DNA of 64,000 bases from Oleiagrimonas sp035690885 (GCA_035690885.1 DASSKC010000116.1:1-64000), one strand, 5' to 3'. Positions 18,407-27,161 are shown, numbered from the stretch's first letter. A program made the numbers and translations. Notes: generated from the sequence alone by a model not told the origin.

Positions 18407-18558
18407 GGGAATCTCGAATATCCACATCCACCGTAGGAGCGGCGGAAGCCGCGATGGGGCGTGCCCGCGCGGTTGATATCTTGCGGCATGACCGAATCGC
18501 GGCTTCCGCCGCTCCTACCTTTGTTGTGAACCGACAGGGGCCGGTTTTTCGAGGCTTC
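18407..18558. repeat. CTCGAATA palindrome split by an inserted REPIN
   Basis: Left arm 18407-18432 matches 10022-10047 at 24 of 26 positions; right arm 18519-18558 matches 10048-10087 with a few differences and small gaps. Between the arms lies an 86-bp family 2 REPIN. The uninterrupted copy at 10022-10087 lacks this insert, so the REPIN appears to have entered an older repeat. Confidence 0.8.
18433..18518. repeat. REPIN, family 2, copy B (nested)
   Basis: GTAGGAGCGGCGGAAGCCGC at the left and its exact complement at the right, CCGCTCCTAC ending at 18518. The core shares GATGGGGCGTG and CTTGCGGCATG with copy A. It sits inside the CTCGAATA palindrome. Confidence 0.92.
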
Positions 18559-18593
18559 TCCGTAGTAGTCAGGTCGGGAAATATCGGCCGGGC

Positions 18594-19274
18594 TCAGTCT
18601 GCGTCCGGCGCTGAAAGCAGACGCGAGAGCGGCCATTGCGCAAGCTCGCCGATGGTCTCGACCGCGTGATCGGCGTGGTAACCGCGCGCGTGCTCGGGTT
18701 TGGCGTAATGCCCCTGACGCACGAAAACCGTGGTCACGCGCTCGCCCCATTGCGCCTTGACCGCATCAAGCAGCCGCACCTTGTCGTCGACCAGCACGTA
18801 GTGTCGCGCCGGGATGCGCCGGGCGATGTCGTCCAGCTGCTCCTGCTTGTGCTGGTAAATCAGCACGCGCCCATCGACCGCTCGCCACAAACCCGAGCGG
18901 GTGATCTTGCGCGGCTGCAACACCGCGTCACCATCGGAGACGATGGCCGTCGGTCCGTGCGCACCCAGTTGCTCCAGCAGTGCAAGCGCGCCGGGATACA
19001 GTTGCTCGGCAAACGGGTAGTCAAGCAGCAGCGCCGCCGCCGGCAGCCAGCGCGGATGGCGCCCCTCCGCTTCCCAGCAACGCTGGAACGTGCGCAAAAA
19101 ATCGGAGTGACCAAGCTCCTCGCGCAGCGCTTCGTAATGCTTCCAGTAGGCGTCGCTGGCGCCGTCATGCACGGTGTCGTCGAGCATCGTGCCCAGCTCG
19201 CGCTTGATCGCGTCGTTGTCGAGCAGGGTGTTGTCGACGTCGAACAGAAAAGCGGCGGCGGGTGTGGCGTTCAT
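18594..19274 (-). CDS. HAD-superfamily hydrolase
   Basis: 226 aa. HAD motif I FLFDVDNTLLDND (nucleophile and acid/base Asp at residues about 11 and 13), motif II TAIVSDGDAV, and motif III/IV region ARHYVLVDDKVRLLDAVK are intact; the helical cap lies between motifs I and II. A small-molecule phosphatase is likely but no substrate can be named. Start MNATPAAAFLFDVDN at 19274. Its C-terminus ends just after the nested repeat. It runs in the same direction as the SLC13 permease upstream, with a 117-bp gap that contains a fragment of the inverted-end element. Confidence 0.88.
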   Translation of the reverse strand: MNATPAAAFLFDVDNTLLDNDAIKRELGTMLDDTVHDGASDAYWKHYEALREELGHSDFLRTFQRCWEAEGRHPRWLPAAALLLDYPFAEQLYPGALALLEQLGAHGPTAIVSDGDAVLQPRKITRSGLWRAVDGRVLIYQHKQEQLDDIARRIPARHYVLVDDKVRLLDAVKAQWGERVTTVFVRQGHYAKPEHARGYHADHAVETIGELAQWPLSRLLSAPDAD

Positions 19275-19350
19275 GGGCGGGCTCTGGTCGGGGATCGATT
19301 GCGGAGAGGCGTTTGGTGCTCGCGCGTTTGCACCACAAGTGGAGTCTGAC

Positions 19351-19381
19351 GACGCCTGCGCGGAGTCAATCAGGGAGTCCC
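19351..19381. mobile_element. Right-end fragment of the inverted-end element
   Basis: Thirty-one bases starting GACGCCTGCGCGGAGT and ending GGGAGTCCC match the right end of the 7879-8165 element (8135-8165) at 29 positions. No left end or internal hairpin is found nearby, so this is a remnant or solo end. Confidence 0.75.
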
Positions 19382-19391
19382 CAGCGTGCAC

Positions 19392-21191
19392 TTACTGGTC
19401 GCTCCACACCAGTGGTGCCAACCAGGCCATGACCACGCCGAGCATGATGGTCAGCGGTGTGCCCACACGCACGAAATCGATAAAACGGTAGTTGCCGGGC
19501 TCGTAGACAAGCAAGTTGCCGTGGTGGCCGATCGGCGTCAGGAACGCGGCCACGGCACCCATGGCAACGCTGAAGACCATGGCAAAAGGTGAGATGTGCA
19601 GCAATCCGGCCATGCCCAGCGCGATGGGTCCCAGCAGGATGGTGGTGGCGGTGTCGGAAAGGATTTGCGTGAATACCGCGGCGGTCAAAAACAACGCCAG
19701 AAGCACCCAGTGTGGCGACCAGCCGGACAAAAAGGCCGACAATGCATTGGCAAACAATTGCGCGGTGCCGGTCTTGTCCATTGCCAACCCCAGCGGAATG
19801 GCGCCGGCGATAAACACGAACAGCCGTATTTCCACCGACTCGTAGGCCTGTCTCAGACTCAGGCAACGGCTGACCACCATGGCGATGGCGCCCCCCATGA
19901 ACGCGATGGTCACCGGGACCACACCGCTGGCCGCGCCGATCACGCTCAGCGTCATGATCAGTGCGGCCAGCCAACCACGGCCACGCACCGGCGCATTGCC
20001 CGAAAACGGCACCAGCAGCAAAAAAGAGGGTTCGTTTGCAAGCTGGTCCAGCGCGTCCTTGTCGCCCCACAGCACGACCAGGTCACCGCCTTGCAGCTTG
20101 ATCCTGGACAGCTCCTTGCGGATAAAACCACGCTTGCGCCACAGACCGACCACCACCACGCCGTAGCGGCGTAAAAAGTCTACGGTGCCGATGGTTCTGC
20201 CGATCAATGGTGAGTCGGGTGCCACCACCGCCTGCACCAGACGTTCGTCGTCATCGCCACGGCGGTGGCCGTCATTTTCGATTTCCTCGCCGTACTGCAC
20301 CACCGCGCTCAACGCGAGACCTTGCTGCTTCTCCAGTCCTGCCAGCTCGTCCGGACTGGCGCGCACCAGCAACAAATCGCCGACGGCCAGTTGCTTGCGC
20401 ATCCATGGCCGTTTGCGTGAGTGCCCGTGACGCAACCAGTCCACCACCTGAAAGCGCTCCGCGTGCTCCTCACCAAACTTGCGCATGCTCTTGCCGGCGT
20501 GCGGCGATTCTTCCAGTACCACCAGCTCGGTGTAATAACGTTCCAGGCGAAAGCGGTCTTCGCCGTCGTTTTTGCCCGCGTGGCTGGGTAGCAGCCAGCG
20601 ACCCACCAGCAGCGCGTAGGCGGTACCGATCAACACCAGCACGATGCCCATCGGCGCAATCGAAAAAATGCCGACATCGTGCGCGCCGCCGCGTTCGAGC
20701 AGCGAGCGGGCCACCAAAAAGGCCGGCGCGGCGATCACCGTCATGGTGGTGCCCAGTGATGCGGCAAAGGCCATCGGCATCATCAACTGCGAGGCCGGCA
20801 GCTCGTGTGTGCGGTTGAGTTTCAAGATGACCGGCAACATCATTGCCGTCACCATCAAGTGGTGGCTGAAGGCGGCCATCAGTGCCACGCACGGCATGAT
20901 CACCAGCAGCGCGCGCCAGACACTCTGGCCGGCCATGCGTCCGATCCATTCGCCCAGCCGCGCGGTCAGGCCGGTTTGCGCCAGCCCGGCCGACAACACG
21001 AACATTGATGCCAGCAAAATCGCCGGGTCGCTGGAAAAACCCGACAGCGCATCGCTTGGCGAAAGCACGCCGGTAGCGGCCAGTGCCACCACGATGAGCA
21101 CGCCGGTCAGGTCAATGCGCACCCATTCGGTGACCAGCAGCACGAGCGCCGCGGCCAGAATAACCAGAAACATGATCTGTTCGGGTTGCAT
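19392..21191 (-). CDS. SLC13/DASS-family permease with central TrkA-C domains
   Basis: 599-aa inner-membrane permease. Two halves of membrane helices (residues about 5-195 and 400-599) flank a soluble insert of two RCK/TrkA-C-like repeats (ELVVLEESPHAGKSMRKF; VQAVVAPDSPLIGRTIGTVDFLRRYGVVVVGLWRKR). Transport motifs include AFAASLGTTMTVIAAPAFLVARSLL and its C-terminal counterpart AAFLTPIGHHGNLLVYEPG. Relatives are annotated as anion permeases (sulfate, dicarboxylate) without proof. Start MQPEQIMFLVILAAA at 21191 chosen because the first helix follows directly; an in-frame ATG 6 codons earlier exists. Confidence 0.88.
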   Translation of the reverse strand: MQPEQIMFLVILAAALVLLVTEWVRIDLTGVLIVVALAATGVLSPSDALSGFSSDPAILLASMFVLSAGLAQTGLTARLGEWIGRMAGQSVWRALLVIMPCVALMAAFSHHLMVTAMMLPVILKLNRTHELPASQLMMPMAFAASLGTTMTVIAAPAFLVARSLLERGGAHDVGIFSIAPMGIVLVLIGTAYALLVGRWLLPSHAGKNDGEDRFRLERYYTELVVLEESPHAGKSMRKFGEEHAERFQVVDWLRHGHSRKRPWMRKQLAVGDLLLVRASPDELAGLEKQQGLALSAVVQYGEEIENDGHRRGDDDERLVQAVVAPDSPLIGRTIGTVDFLRRYGVVVVGLWRKRGFIRKELSRIKLQGGDLVVLWGDKDALDQLANEPSFLLLVPFSGNAPVRGRGWLAALIMTLSVIGAASGVVPVTIAFMGGAIAMVVSRCLSLRQAYESVEIRLFVFIAGAIPLGLAMDKTGTAQLFANALSAFLSGWSPHWVLLALFLTAAVFTQILSDTATTILLGPIALGMAGLLHISPFAMVFSVAMGAVAAFLTPIGHHGNLLVYEPGNYRFIDFVRVGTPLTIMLGVVMAWLAPLVWSDQ

Positions 21192-21398
21192 GCCGGGACA
21201 CTTTTTCATCCAGCGCTGGCGGCAGCGTGTTGCAGGCCGGAATCGGGCGCCAGCGAATCGCCCTTGGCCTACCTCGCATGGTCCCTGAGCTGCCACTGCC
21301 GCGCAAGTGTCACGCACGCTGATTTTCACCCGTGCAATGGCCGCACAGTGTCAAGTTGGCTTGCGAGGTCGGATGGCAGTCAAACGAGGCCAGTGAAA

Positions 21399-21474
21399 TG
21401 GTGGCCAGACCTGGAATCGAACCAGGGACACATGGATTTTCAATCCATTGCTCTACCAACTGAGCTATCTGGCC
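21399..21474 (-). tRNA. tRNA-Phe (GAA)
   Basis: 76 nt reading GGCCAGATAGCTCAGTTGG... on the minus strand. Acceptor arm GGCCAGA/TCTGGCC, D-loop AGTTGGTAG, anticodon stem GGATT/AATCC with loop containing GAA, T-loop GGTTCGATTCC, and an encoded 3' CCA. Discriminator A precedes CCA. All cloverleaf positions are standard. Confidence 0.97.
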
Positions 21475-21512
21475 ACTGACCGCGCGCCACGTTGCGTGGC
21501 GGGGAGCCGCGT

Positions 21513-21541
21513 ATTAGAGCGGCTATGCGCGCGCGCGTCAA
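21513..21541 (-). promoter_or_regulatory. Sigma-70 promoter of tRNA-Phe
   Basis: On the minus strand TTGACG (21536-21541), a 17-base spacer and TCTAAT (21513-21518). The downstream GC-rich discriminator fits a stable-RNA promoter. The predicted start is about 30 bases before the tRNA. The -35 overlaps the yggX stop region. Confidence 0.7.
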
Positions 21542-21813
21542 GCCGCCTCGGGCGGGGTGAAGCCCGGCGGCGGGGCCGATCCTTCGCCAAACAGGAACTT
21601 GCGCATCTCCGCGGCGAGAAATTCACGCGCCTTGGGGTCGAGCGGATTGATGCGGTTTTCGTTGATCAGCGTGGTTTGGTGGGCCATCCACTGGTCCCAT
21701 GCTTCACGCGAGATTTCGTTGTAAATGCGTTTGCCCAGCTCGCCGGGCCAGGGGGCGAAATCCAGGCCTTCGGCGTCGCGGTCGAGTTTGGCGCAATGCA
21801 CGGTGCGGGTCAT
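21538..21813 (-). CDS. yggX: Fe(2+)-trafficking protein YggX
   Basis: Small cytosolic protein (91 aa) that protects Fe-S clusters against oxidative damage. The family opening RTVHCAKLDRDAEGLDFAPWPGELGKRI with its single conserved cysteine, and AWDQWMAHQTTLINENRINPLDPKAREFL, are intact. The tail is Pro-rich (APPPGFTPPEAA). It lies downstream of mutY, the usual partner, but here a REPIN fills the gap. A start at 21813 gives the standard N-terminus; longer frames read into the repeat. Confidence 0.95.
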   Translation of the reverse strand: MTRTVHCAKLDRDAEGLDFAPWPGELGKRIYNEISREAWDQWMAHQTTLINENRINPLDPKAREFLAAEMRKFLFGEGSAPPPGFTPPEAA

Positions 21814-21840
21814 TTCGATCTCCACTTCGATGATGTTGCC

Positions 21841-21918
21841 GTAGGAGCGCACCCTGTGCGCGATTGCGTCGAGGTTCGTTGAAACCGTAAACCCGTCGCG
21901 CACAGGGTGCGCTCCTAC
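21841..21918. repeat. REPIN, family 3 (GTAGGAGCGCACCCTGTGCG)
   Basis: Inverted pair of units, GTAGGA + GCGCA-CCCTG-TGCGC + GA, at 21841-21863 and 21896-21918. The prefix GTAGGA is shared with family 2 but the stem differs. It lies between mutY and yggX, and supplies the mutY stop codon. A solo diverged half is at 46717-46739. Confidence 0.92.
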
Positions 21919-22943
21919 AGATGGTGTTGCAGCAGGGTGCGCACGGGGGCGGGCAGGCCCAGGTCTCGGATTTGCTCGCGTGTGCACCAGCGCGTGTGGT
22001 CATTATCGGCGATCGCCGGTGCGTGTGTCGCCTTGGCGAACAGCAGCGGGGACACTTCGAGACGGTAATGGCTGAACGTGTGCGTGAATGCTGGCAGTGG
22101 TTGCGGTTGGTCGACGCGTGCGTGCTGCCCGGCTTCCCTTGAAGCGCTTTGCGGGTCATCGGCTTCGGGCAGGCTCCAAAGTCCGGCCCAGACGCCTTGC
22201 GGGCCGCGTTTTTGCAGCAGTACGCGCTGCTGCGTGTCATGGATGAGCAGCATCACGGTGTGTCGTGTGGGCAGCTTTTTGGTGGGGCGGCGTTCCGGCA
22301 ACTCGCTGGTGAGCCCGTCGCGCCTGGCTACGCATGTGGCTGCCAGTGGACAGCTCGTGCATCGCGGGTTGGCGCGGGTGCAGACCGTCGCGCCCAGATC
22401 CATGATGGCCTGGGTGTAGTCGGCCACGCGTGCGCGCGGGGTGTGTCGTTGGGCGTGTTGCCACAGCTGTTTTTCCACGGCGCCGGTGCCGGGATAGCCG
22501 CGCACGCCGTGGTAGCGCGCCAGCACGCGTTTGACGTTACCGTCGAGGATGGCGAAGTGCTGGTCGTGTGCTTGCGCGAGGATGGCGCCGGCGGTGGAGC
22601 GGCCGATGCCGGGCAAGGCGAGCAGGGCGTCGAAATCGCTCGGCAAGGCGCCGCCATGTTGTTGCATGCAGATGTGCGCGGCGCGGTGGATGAAACGCGC
22701 GCGGCGGTAGTAACCCAGACCCGACCACAACGCCAATACCTGGTCTTCGTGCGCATCGGCCAGATCCGGCAGTGTCGGCAGTGCCGACACGAAGCGCTGG
22801 AAGTAGGGGATGACGGTGGCGACCTGGGTCTGCTGCAGCATTACCTCGGACAGCCACACGCGGTAGGCGCTGCGCGGGTGCTGCCACGGCAGGTCGTGGC
22901 GGCCGTGGACGTCGTGCCATGACAGCAGGCGTTCGGCGATCAT
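21915..22943 (-). CDS. mutY: A/G-specific adenine glycosylase MutY
   Basis: Removes adenine opposite 8-oxoguanine, 342 aa. HhH-GPD core with EVMLQQTQVATVIPYF, catalytic region LPGIGRSTAGAILA (about residues 117-130), the [4Fe-4S] loop C-x6-C-x2-C-x5-C (CTRANPRCTSCPLAATC), and a C-terminal NUDIX-like 8-oxoG recognition domain (VWAGLWSLPEAD, FTHTFSHYRLEV). The start codon overlaps the AsmA stop (ATGA). The last codon is followed by TAG that belongs to the flanking REPIN. Confidence 0.96.
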   Translation of the reverse strand: MIAERLLSWHDVHGRHDLPWQHPRSAYRVWLSEVMLQQTQVATVIPYFQRFVSALPTLPDLADAHEDQVLALWSGLGYYRRARFIHRAAHICMQQHGGALPSDFDALLALPGIGRSTAGAILAQAHDQHFAILDGNVKRVLARYHGVRGYPGTGAVEKQLWQHAQRHTPRARVADYTQAIMDLGATVCTRANPRCTSCPLAATCVARRDGLTSELPERRPTKKLPTRHTVMLLIHDTQQRVLLQKRGPQGVWAGLWSLPEADDPQSASREAGQHARVDQPQPLPAFTHTFSHYRLEVSPLLFAKATHAPAIADNDHTRWCTREQIRDLGLPAPVRTLLQHHL

Positions 22944-23992
22944 GGTTTGGCGGTCGTGCTGGTCGCCGTGGCCGGTGCGCTGCTGGCGACCGCCGCGCCC
23001 ATGCGGATGTGCAGCCCCTGGATGCGGGTGCCGCCGACAGTGATGTCCCTGGCGTTGATGGTGCCGTTGGCCGGTGGCACGGACAGGCCGGTGGCGAGGG
23101 CCTCGCCGTTGCTGACGGTTTGCCACCAGTCGACCAGACGCGATGGCGACATGTCCACGTCGGCGTCCAGGCCGGGGCCCTCGAGCTTGAGATGGAACAT
23201 GAGCGGCGCCTGGCCGGTGGCCGGTTCGAGCGCCAGCGCCAGGTCGTAGGTGCGGTGGTTGCTGCGCACGAGTGTGCCGGCAAGCGTCATGGCCACGTCG
23301 GCACCACCGCGCCACGTGGCCTTTCCGTCGAGTGTGCATGACAAGCCGGAGGGGCCGGATGCGGTGATGTGGATGTTGTCCAGCGTGATGGCGTTGTCGT
23401 GCACGTGCGGTGTCATCAACAGGGTCAACGTGGTCGGGGCGCCGTCGGCGGTGGCCGCGCTCAATTGCAGGCTGAAGATATGACCGGGTACGAGCGGCCC
23501 GGTTTCGAGGTGGATGTCGTCGAGCAAAAGGTCGCTGCCGCGCGCCAGTGACCCGTGGCTGATGCGGATGCCGGCATTGATGTGCGGCAAGGTCGGCGTG
23601 CCGCCTTTGCCCTTGTTCATTTGTGCCAGCACCGGTCCGAGTTGGGCCAGGTTGATGCGCGGCGCGTCCAGTTCAAGGCGGGTGATGGTGGTGGGGCCAC
23701 CGAGCAGCGCGCTCCATGGCAGTACCAGTCGCGCGCGTGCCGCGACCAGCACGGGGCGGTTGTCGACGGACAGGGTCAGGCCGTGCAGCATCAGTGCCGG
23801 TTGCGGCCACAGTGTCGGCTCGGCCGGCGCACTCAATGTCAGCACCAGGCCGGCCTGGCGAGCCTGGGTGCGCAGCACGCTGGTGAAGCGCTCCGGCTGC
23901 AGCAACAGGTATACCGCCAGTATCGCGGCCAGCACGATCATGGCCAGGAAGACGGCGATGGCGAGCAATGTCAGGCGAGTGCGTCGCTGCAT
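22940..23992 (-). CDS. AsmA-family protein
   Basis: 350 aa, one N-terminal membrane anchor (LLAIAVFLAMIVLAAILAVYLLL) followed by an envelope-facing beta-rich body. AsmA-like features: PERFTSVLRTQARQAGLVLTLSAPAEPTLWPQPALMLHGLTLS near residues 33-75 and repeated LELDAPRINL / INAGIRISHGSL strands. Such proteins are bridge-like lipid-transfer or outer-membrane assembly factors. The protein is shorter than AsmA of E. coli (about 617 aa). Forms a coupled pair with mutY, as in other Xanthomonadales. Confidence 0.85.
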   Translation of the reverse strand: MQRRTRLTLLAIAVFLAMIVLAAILAVYLLLQPERFTSVLRTQARQAGLVLTLSAPAEPTLWPQPALMLHGLTLSVDNRPVLVAARARLVLPWSALLGGPTTITRLELDAPRINLAQLGPVLAQMNKGKGGTPTLPHINAGIRISHGSLARGSDLLLDDIHLETGPLVPGHIFSLQLSAATADGAPTTLTLLMTPHVHDNAITLDNIHITASGPSGLSCTLDGKATWRGGADVAMTLAGTLVRSNHRTYDLALALEPATGQAPLMFHLKLEGPGLDADVDMSPSRLVDWWQTVSNGEALATGLSVPPANGTINARDITVGGTRIQGLHIRMGAAVASSAPATATSTTAKP

Positions 23993-24104
23993 GGTGGCAT
24001 TGTGACGAGGTCGTGGGTCAAGACGGAGTGTGGCACGGATAATGCCAATCCTCGTCTCAGGGGCGATTCACGTTTGCGCGCCCGGGCCCCCTGGTGCGCA
24101 GGCC

Positions 24105-24129
24105 GGCGCGGCAACCTTGTTGCCGCGCC
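24105..24129. terminator. Hairpin beyond ftsY, possible terminator
   Basis: An 11-bp perfect stem GGCGCGGCAAC / GTTGCCGCGCC with a three-base loop, 9 bp beyond the ftsY stop. A TTTTC run follows only in the plus direction, which has no known gene entering it, so its function as an ftsY terminator is uncertain. Confidence 0.5.
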
Positions 24130-24138
24130 GTTTTCATT

Positions 24139-25293
24139 TCAGGCGTCGTCACCGAGTGACGCCGGCAGCAATCCGTCGACAAAGGCATGTGCGTCGAACG
24201 GGCGCAAGTCCTCGATGCCTTCACCCAGACCCACGTAGCGAATCGGCAGGCCGAACTCACGCGCCAGTGCGAACACCACGCCGCCCTTGGCGGTGCCGTC
24301 CAGCTTGGTCACGACCAGACCGGTCACGCCGACTGCCTCGCGGAACTGGCGCAGCTGGTTGATGGCATTCTGGCCGGTGGTGCCGTCCATGATCATCAGG
24401 ACTTCGTGCGGTGCATCCGCGTCGAGCTTTTTCATCACGCGCACGACCTTGGTCAACTCGTCCATCAGACCGGACTGGGTATGCAGGCGACCGGCGGTGT
24501 CGGCGATGAGCACATCGCAGCCGCGTGCACGCGCGGCGTCGAGCGCATCGTAGATGACGCTGGCCGAATCGGCGCCCTGGCCCTGGGCCATGACCGGCAC
24601 CTGGTTGCGCTCGCCCCAGGTTTTCAGTTGTTCGACGGCGGCGGCGCGAAAGGTGTCGCCGGCGGCCAGCAACAGCTTGTGTCCGGCCTCGCGATAGCGG
24701 TGGGTGAGCTTGCCGATGGTGGTGGTCTTGCCGACGCCGTTGACGCCGACCACCAGTAGCACGAACGGTGTGTCGGTGCCGATTTCCAGCGGTTGTTCGA
24801 CCGGCTTGAGCTGATCGATCAGGGCCTTGCGCAGCGCGTCGAGCAGAGCGTCGGCATCGGCGAATTCGCGCTTGTGCATGCGTGCGCGCAGGCTTTCGAC
24901 CAGTTCCATGCTGGCGTTGACGCCGACGTCGGCCGTGATCAGCACCGTTTCCAGTTCATCGAGCAGGGCATCGTCAAGTTTGGGGTGGCGTGCGAACAGC
25001 GATGACAGGCCGCGCGCAAAGCCACTGCCGGACAGCCGCCCGCGCCAGCCGCGGCGCGGCGACGCCGCGACCGCCTCCGATTCCGGCTCCGCTGTCTGCG
25101 TTTCCGCTTCGACGACGACTGGCGTGTCGGGTGTGTCGGGCGTTGCGGTCGCCTGTGACGGTTCGGGCGCTTCGGGCGTCTCCGGCGTCGCAACCGGCGC
25201 GTCCGTTTGCTCGGCGTCCGCGGACCGCTCGGTTTCGTCGGTCGGCTTGCCGTTATCCTTTCGGGAGTCTTTTTTCTTCCAGAACTTGAGCAT
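24139..25293 (-). CDS. ftsY: Signal recognition particle receptor FtsY
   Basis: SRP-receptor GTPase docking ribosome-nascent chains at the inner membrane, 384 aa. An acidic, Pro/Thr/Ala-rich A domain (about residues 1-85) precedes the NG domain. G motifs: GVNGVGKTTTIGKL, DTAGRLHTQSGLMDEL, TKLDGTAKGGVVF, and C-terminal GEGIEDLRPFDAHAFVDGLL. Start MLKFWKKKDSRK at 25293 gives the usual basic membrane-targeting N-terminus. Divergent from rsmD, which is the conserved arrangement. Confidence 0.95.
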   Translation of the reverse strand: MLKFWKKKDSRKDNGKPTDETERSADAEQTDAPVATPETPEAPEPSQATATPDTPDTPVVVEAETQTAEPESEAVAASPRRGWRGRLSGSGFARGLSSLFARHPKLDDALLDELETVLITADVGVNASMELVESLRARMHKREFADADALLDALRKALIDQLKPVEQPLEIGTDTPFVLLVVGVNGVGKTTTIGKLTHRYREAGHKLLLAAGDTFRAAAVEQLKTWGERNQVPVMAQGQGADSASVIYDALDAARARGCDVLIADTAGRLHTQSGLMDELTKVVRVMKKLDADAPHEVLMIMDGTTGQNAINQLRQFREAVGVTGLVVTKLDGTAKGGVVFALAREFGLPIRYVGLGEGIEDLRPFDAHAFVDGLLPASLGDDA

Positions 25294-25377
25294 GGAGAGG
25301 TCAGCGAGGGTGATTCGGGACGATATGCTAGCACCGGCGGGGCATGGCTCCCCTGCCGGCATTTCGGGGGTTGCGTC

Positions 25378-25983
25378 ATGGCGCGCGTGAAAAGCAGGGT
25401 CCGCCGCGGCGCGGCGCCCGGCCGCGTCCGCATCATCGCCGGACGTCTGCGCGGATCGGTGCTGGAGGTGCCGGATCGGCCCGGGCTGCGGCCGACCCCC
25501 AATCGTCTGCGCGAAACGTTGTTCAACTGGTTGCAGCCGGCGCTGCCCGGTGCCCGTTGCCTGGACCTGTTCGCCGGCAGTGGCGCGCTCGGTATCGAGG
25601 CGTTGTCACGGGGTGCCGGTGCGGTGCAGCTGGTCGAGCGCGATGCCGGGCTGGCCGAGGCGCTGCGAGTCAATCTGCAACGTCTGGGGCCGGGGCTGGA
25701 TGCGTGCGTGCATGGCGGCGATGCTACCGGGTTTCTTGATGCGGCGGACGCGGCGCCGTTCGACATCGTGTTCGTCGACCCGCCGTTTGCCGCCGAGCTG
25801 TGGGAGCCGGTGAGCGCACGGCTGGAAGCCGGCGGCTGGTTGGCACCGCAGGCACTGATTTACCTGGAAATGCCGGCGACCATGCATGTGACCGTGCCGT
25901 CGGCATGGAACATCGAGCGCGACAAGTGCGTGGGCGATGTGCGCGCGCTGCTGTATCGACGCCGGCCTGATCCGTTAAGCTAG
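25378..25983 (+). CDS. rsmD: 16S rRNA (guanine(966)-N(2))-methyltransferase RsmD
   Basis: SAM-dependent methyltransferase for m2G966 in the small ribosomal subunit, 201 aa. RIIAGRLRGSVLEVP, RPTPNRLRETLFNWL, SAM loop LDLFAGSGALGIEALSRGA (about residues 62-80) and the catalytic FDIVFVDPPFAAE are conserved. Start ATG at 25378, opposite ftsY. The next gene, coaD, begins 18 bp downstream. Confidence 0.95.
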   Translation: MARVKSRVRRGAAPGRVRIIAGRLRGSVLEVPDRPGLRPTPNRLRETLFNWLQPALPGARCLDLFAGSGALGIEALSRGAGAVQLVERDAGLAEALRVNLQRLGPGLDACVHGGDATGFLDAADAAPFDIVFVDPPFAAELWEPVSARLEAGGWLAPQALIYLEMPATMHVTVPSAWNIERDKCVGDVRALLYRRRPDPLS

Positions 25984-26001
25984 TCGGCCTGCTGGCTTGA
26001 C

Positions 26002-26517
26002 ATGGCAATCATGGCTGACAAATCCGATCGCACGGGGCGGGTAGCGGTCTATCCCGGCACTTTCGACCCCATTACCAACGGTCACGCCGACCTGGTGGCC
26101 CGCGCGGCGCCGCTGTTCGACCACATCGTGGTGGCCGTGGCCAAAAACAGTGGCAAGGGGCCCAGCTTCACCATGGACGAGCGGATCTCGCTGGCCCGTC
26201 TGGCGCTGGCCGACTTGCCGAATGTGGAAGTGCGTGGATTCGATACCTTGCTGGCGCATTTCGTCGCCGAGATCGGCGCCGACGTGATCCTGCGCGGTCT
26301 GCGCGCGGTGTCCGATTTCGAGCACGAGTTCCAGCTGGCCAGCATGAACCGGCATCTGATTCCCGAGGCCGAGACCTTGTTTCTGACCCCGGCCGAGCAG
26401 TACAGCTTCATTTCCTCGTCGTTGGTACGCGAGATCGCCAGCCTGGGCGGCGATGTGTCCGGATTCGTGCATCCGGCGGTCCAGCACGCCATGCAGCAGC
26501 TGTGGCACAGCGATTGA
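26002..26517 (+). CDS. coaD: Phosphopantetheine adenylyltransferase CoaD
   Basis: Penultimate step of CoA synthesis: ATP + 4'-phosphopantetheine to dephospho-CoA. 171 aa. The nucleotidyltransferase motif YPGTFDPITNGHADL (about residues 17-31), LRGLRAVSDFEHEFQLASMN, and the ISSSLVREIASLGGDVSGFV loop are intact. Two ATGs (26002, 26011) are near; the first is taken. Follows rsmD in the typical order. Confidence 0.96.
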   Translation: MAIMADKSDRTGRVAVYPGTFDPITNGHADLVARAAPLFDHIVVAVAKNSGKGPSFTMDERISLARLALADLPNVEVRGFDTLLAHFVAEIGADVILRGLRAVSDFEHEFQLASMNRHLIPEAETLFLTPAEQYSFISSSLVREIASLGGDVSGFVHPAVQHAMQQLWHSD

Positions 26518-26614
26518 CCGCGCCGTCCCCAAACTGCGCGACGAACCCGACACAACCGGGTAACATGTCCCGGAAACATCTTCCACCGTCCACGCTCACA
26601 GAAAGGTGAACCCC

Positions 26615-27121
26615 ATGCGCAAACTTGCCCTTGTCGCCGTCCTGGCCCTCGCCGGCACCCTGTCGCTTGCCGCTTGCAGCAACAACAATGCCGACAAGCA
26701 GCAAAATCAGCAGCAGGCGGTCCAGAAGGTGACCAAGCCGACCAATCCGAACAATACCGAGGCGTGGCAGAAGTATCTGTCGCAGGTGCTGGGTCAGCAT
26801 TTGCAAGGCATGACCGCCAGCCGTCCGTACCCGTACCTGATCCCGGCCGGCAGCAGTTCGGCGGCCAAGGCTGGGCGTCAACGCCAGTTGAACAACGTCA
26901 CCGGCGTGGTGTTGCGCGGCGTCACGCCGGGCAACCTGCTGGCCTTTGCCGGCCCCAGTTCGACCAAGACGGCCGATCTGGTCGTCAAGGCATTCCAGAA
27001 GGTTTCCCCGGGTGCGTTGAAGGGCGTGATCGTGCTGTTCATCGGAGACAAGGCGGACAAGGCGCGCGTTGGTGCGGTGGTCAAGCCGACCGGTGCCGAG
27101 TATCGCTTCGTCGCGATGTAA
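26615..27121 (+). CDS. Putative lipoprotein of unknown function
   Basis: 168 aa. A lipoprotein signal MRKLALVAVLALAGTLSLAAC with lipobox LAAC and lipidated Cys21 is followed by SNNNADKQQNQQQ, an Asn/Gln-rich tether. The mature part includes SAKxxRQRQLNNVTGVVLRGVTPGNLLAFAGPSS and PGALKGVIVLFIGDKADKARVGAVVKPTGAEYRFV. I do not recognise the family. GAAAGG precedes the start by 8 bases. It stands alone between coaD and tgt. Confidence 0.8.
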   Translation: MRKLALVAVLALAGTLSLAACSNNNADKQQNQQQAVQKVTKPTNPNNTEAWQKYLSQVLGQHLQGMTASRPYPYLIPAGSSSAAKAGRQRQLNNVTGVVLRGVTPGNLLAFAGPSSTKTADLVVKAFQKVSPGALKGVIVLFIGDKADKARVGAVVKPTGAEYRFVAM

Positions 27122-27140
27122 GTTGGTTGAAAAGCAGGGA

Positions 27141-27161
27141 CGAGGGGCTAGGGGCGAGGGG
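27141..27161. repeat. Imperfect heptamer array CGAGGGG-CTAGGGG-CGAGGGG
   Basis: Three seven-base units in the lipoprotein-tgt spacer. The middle one is the complement of the CCCCTAG unit at 5089-5116, so the same simple repeat class occurs twice in the window. Confidence 0.7.
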
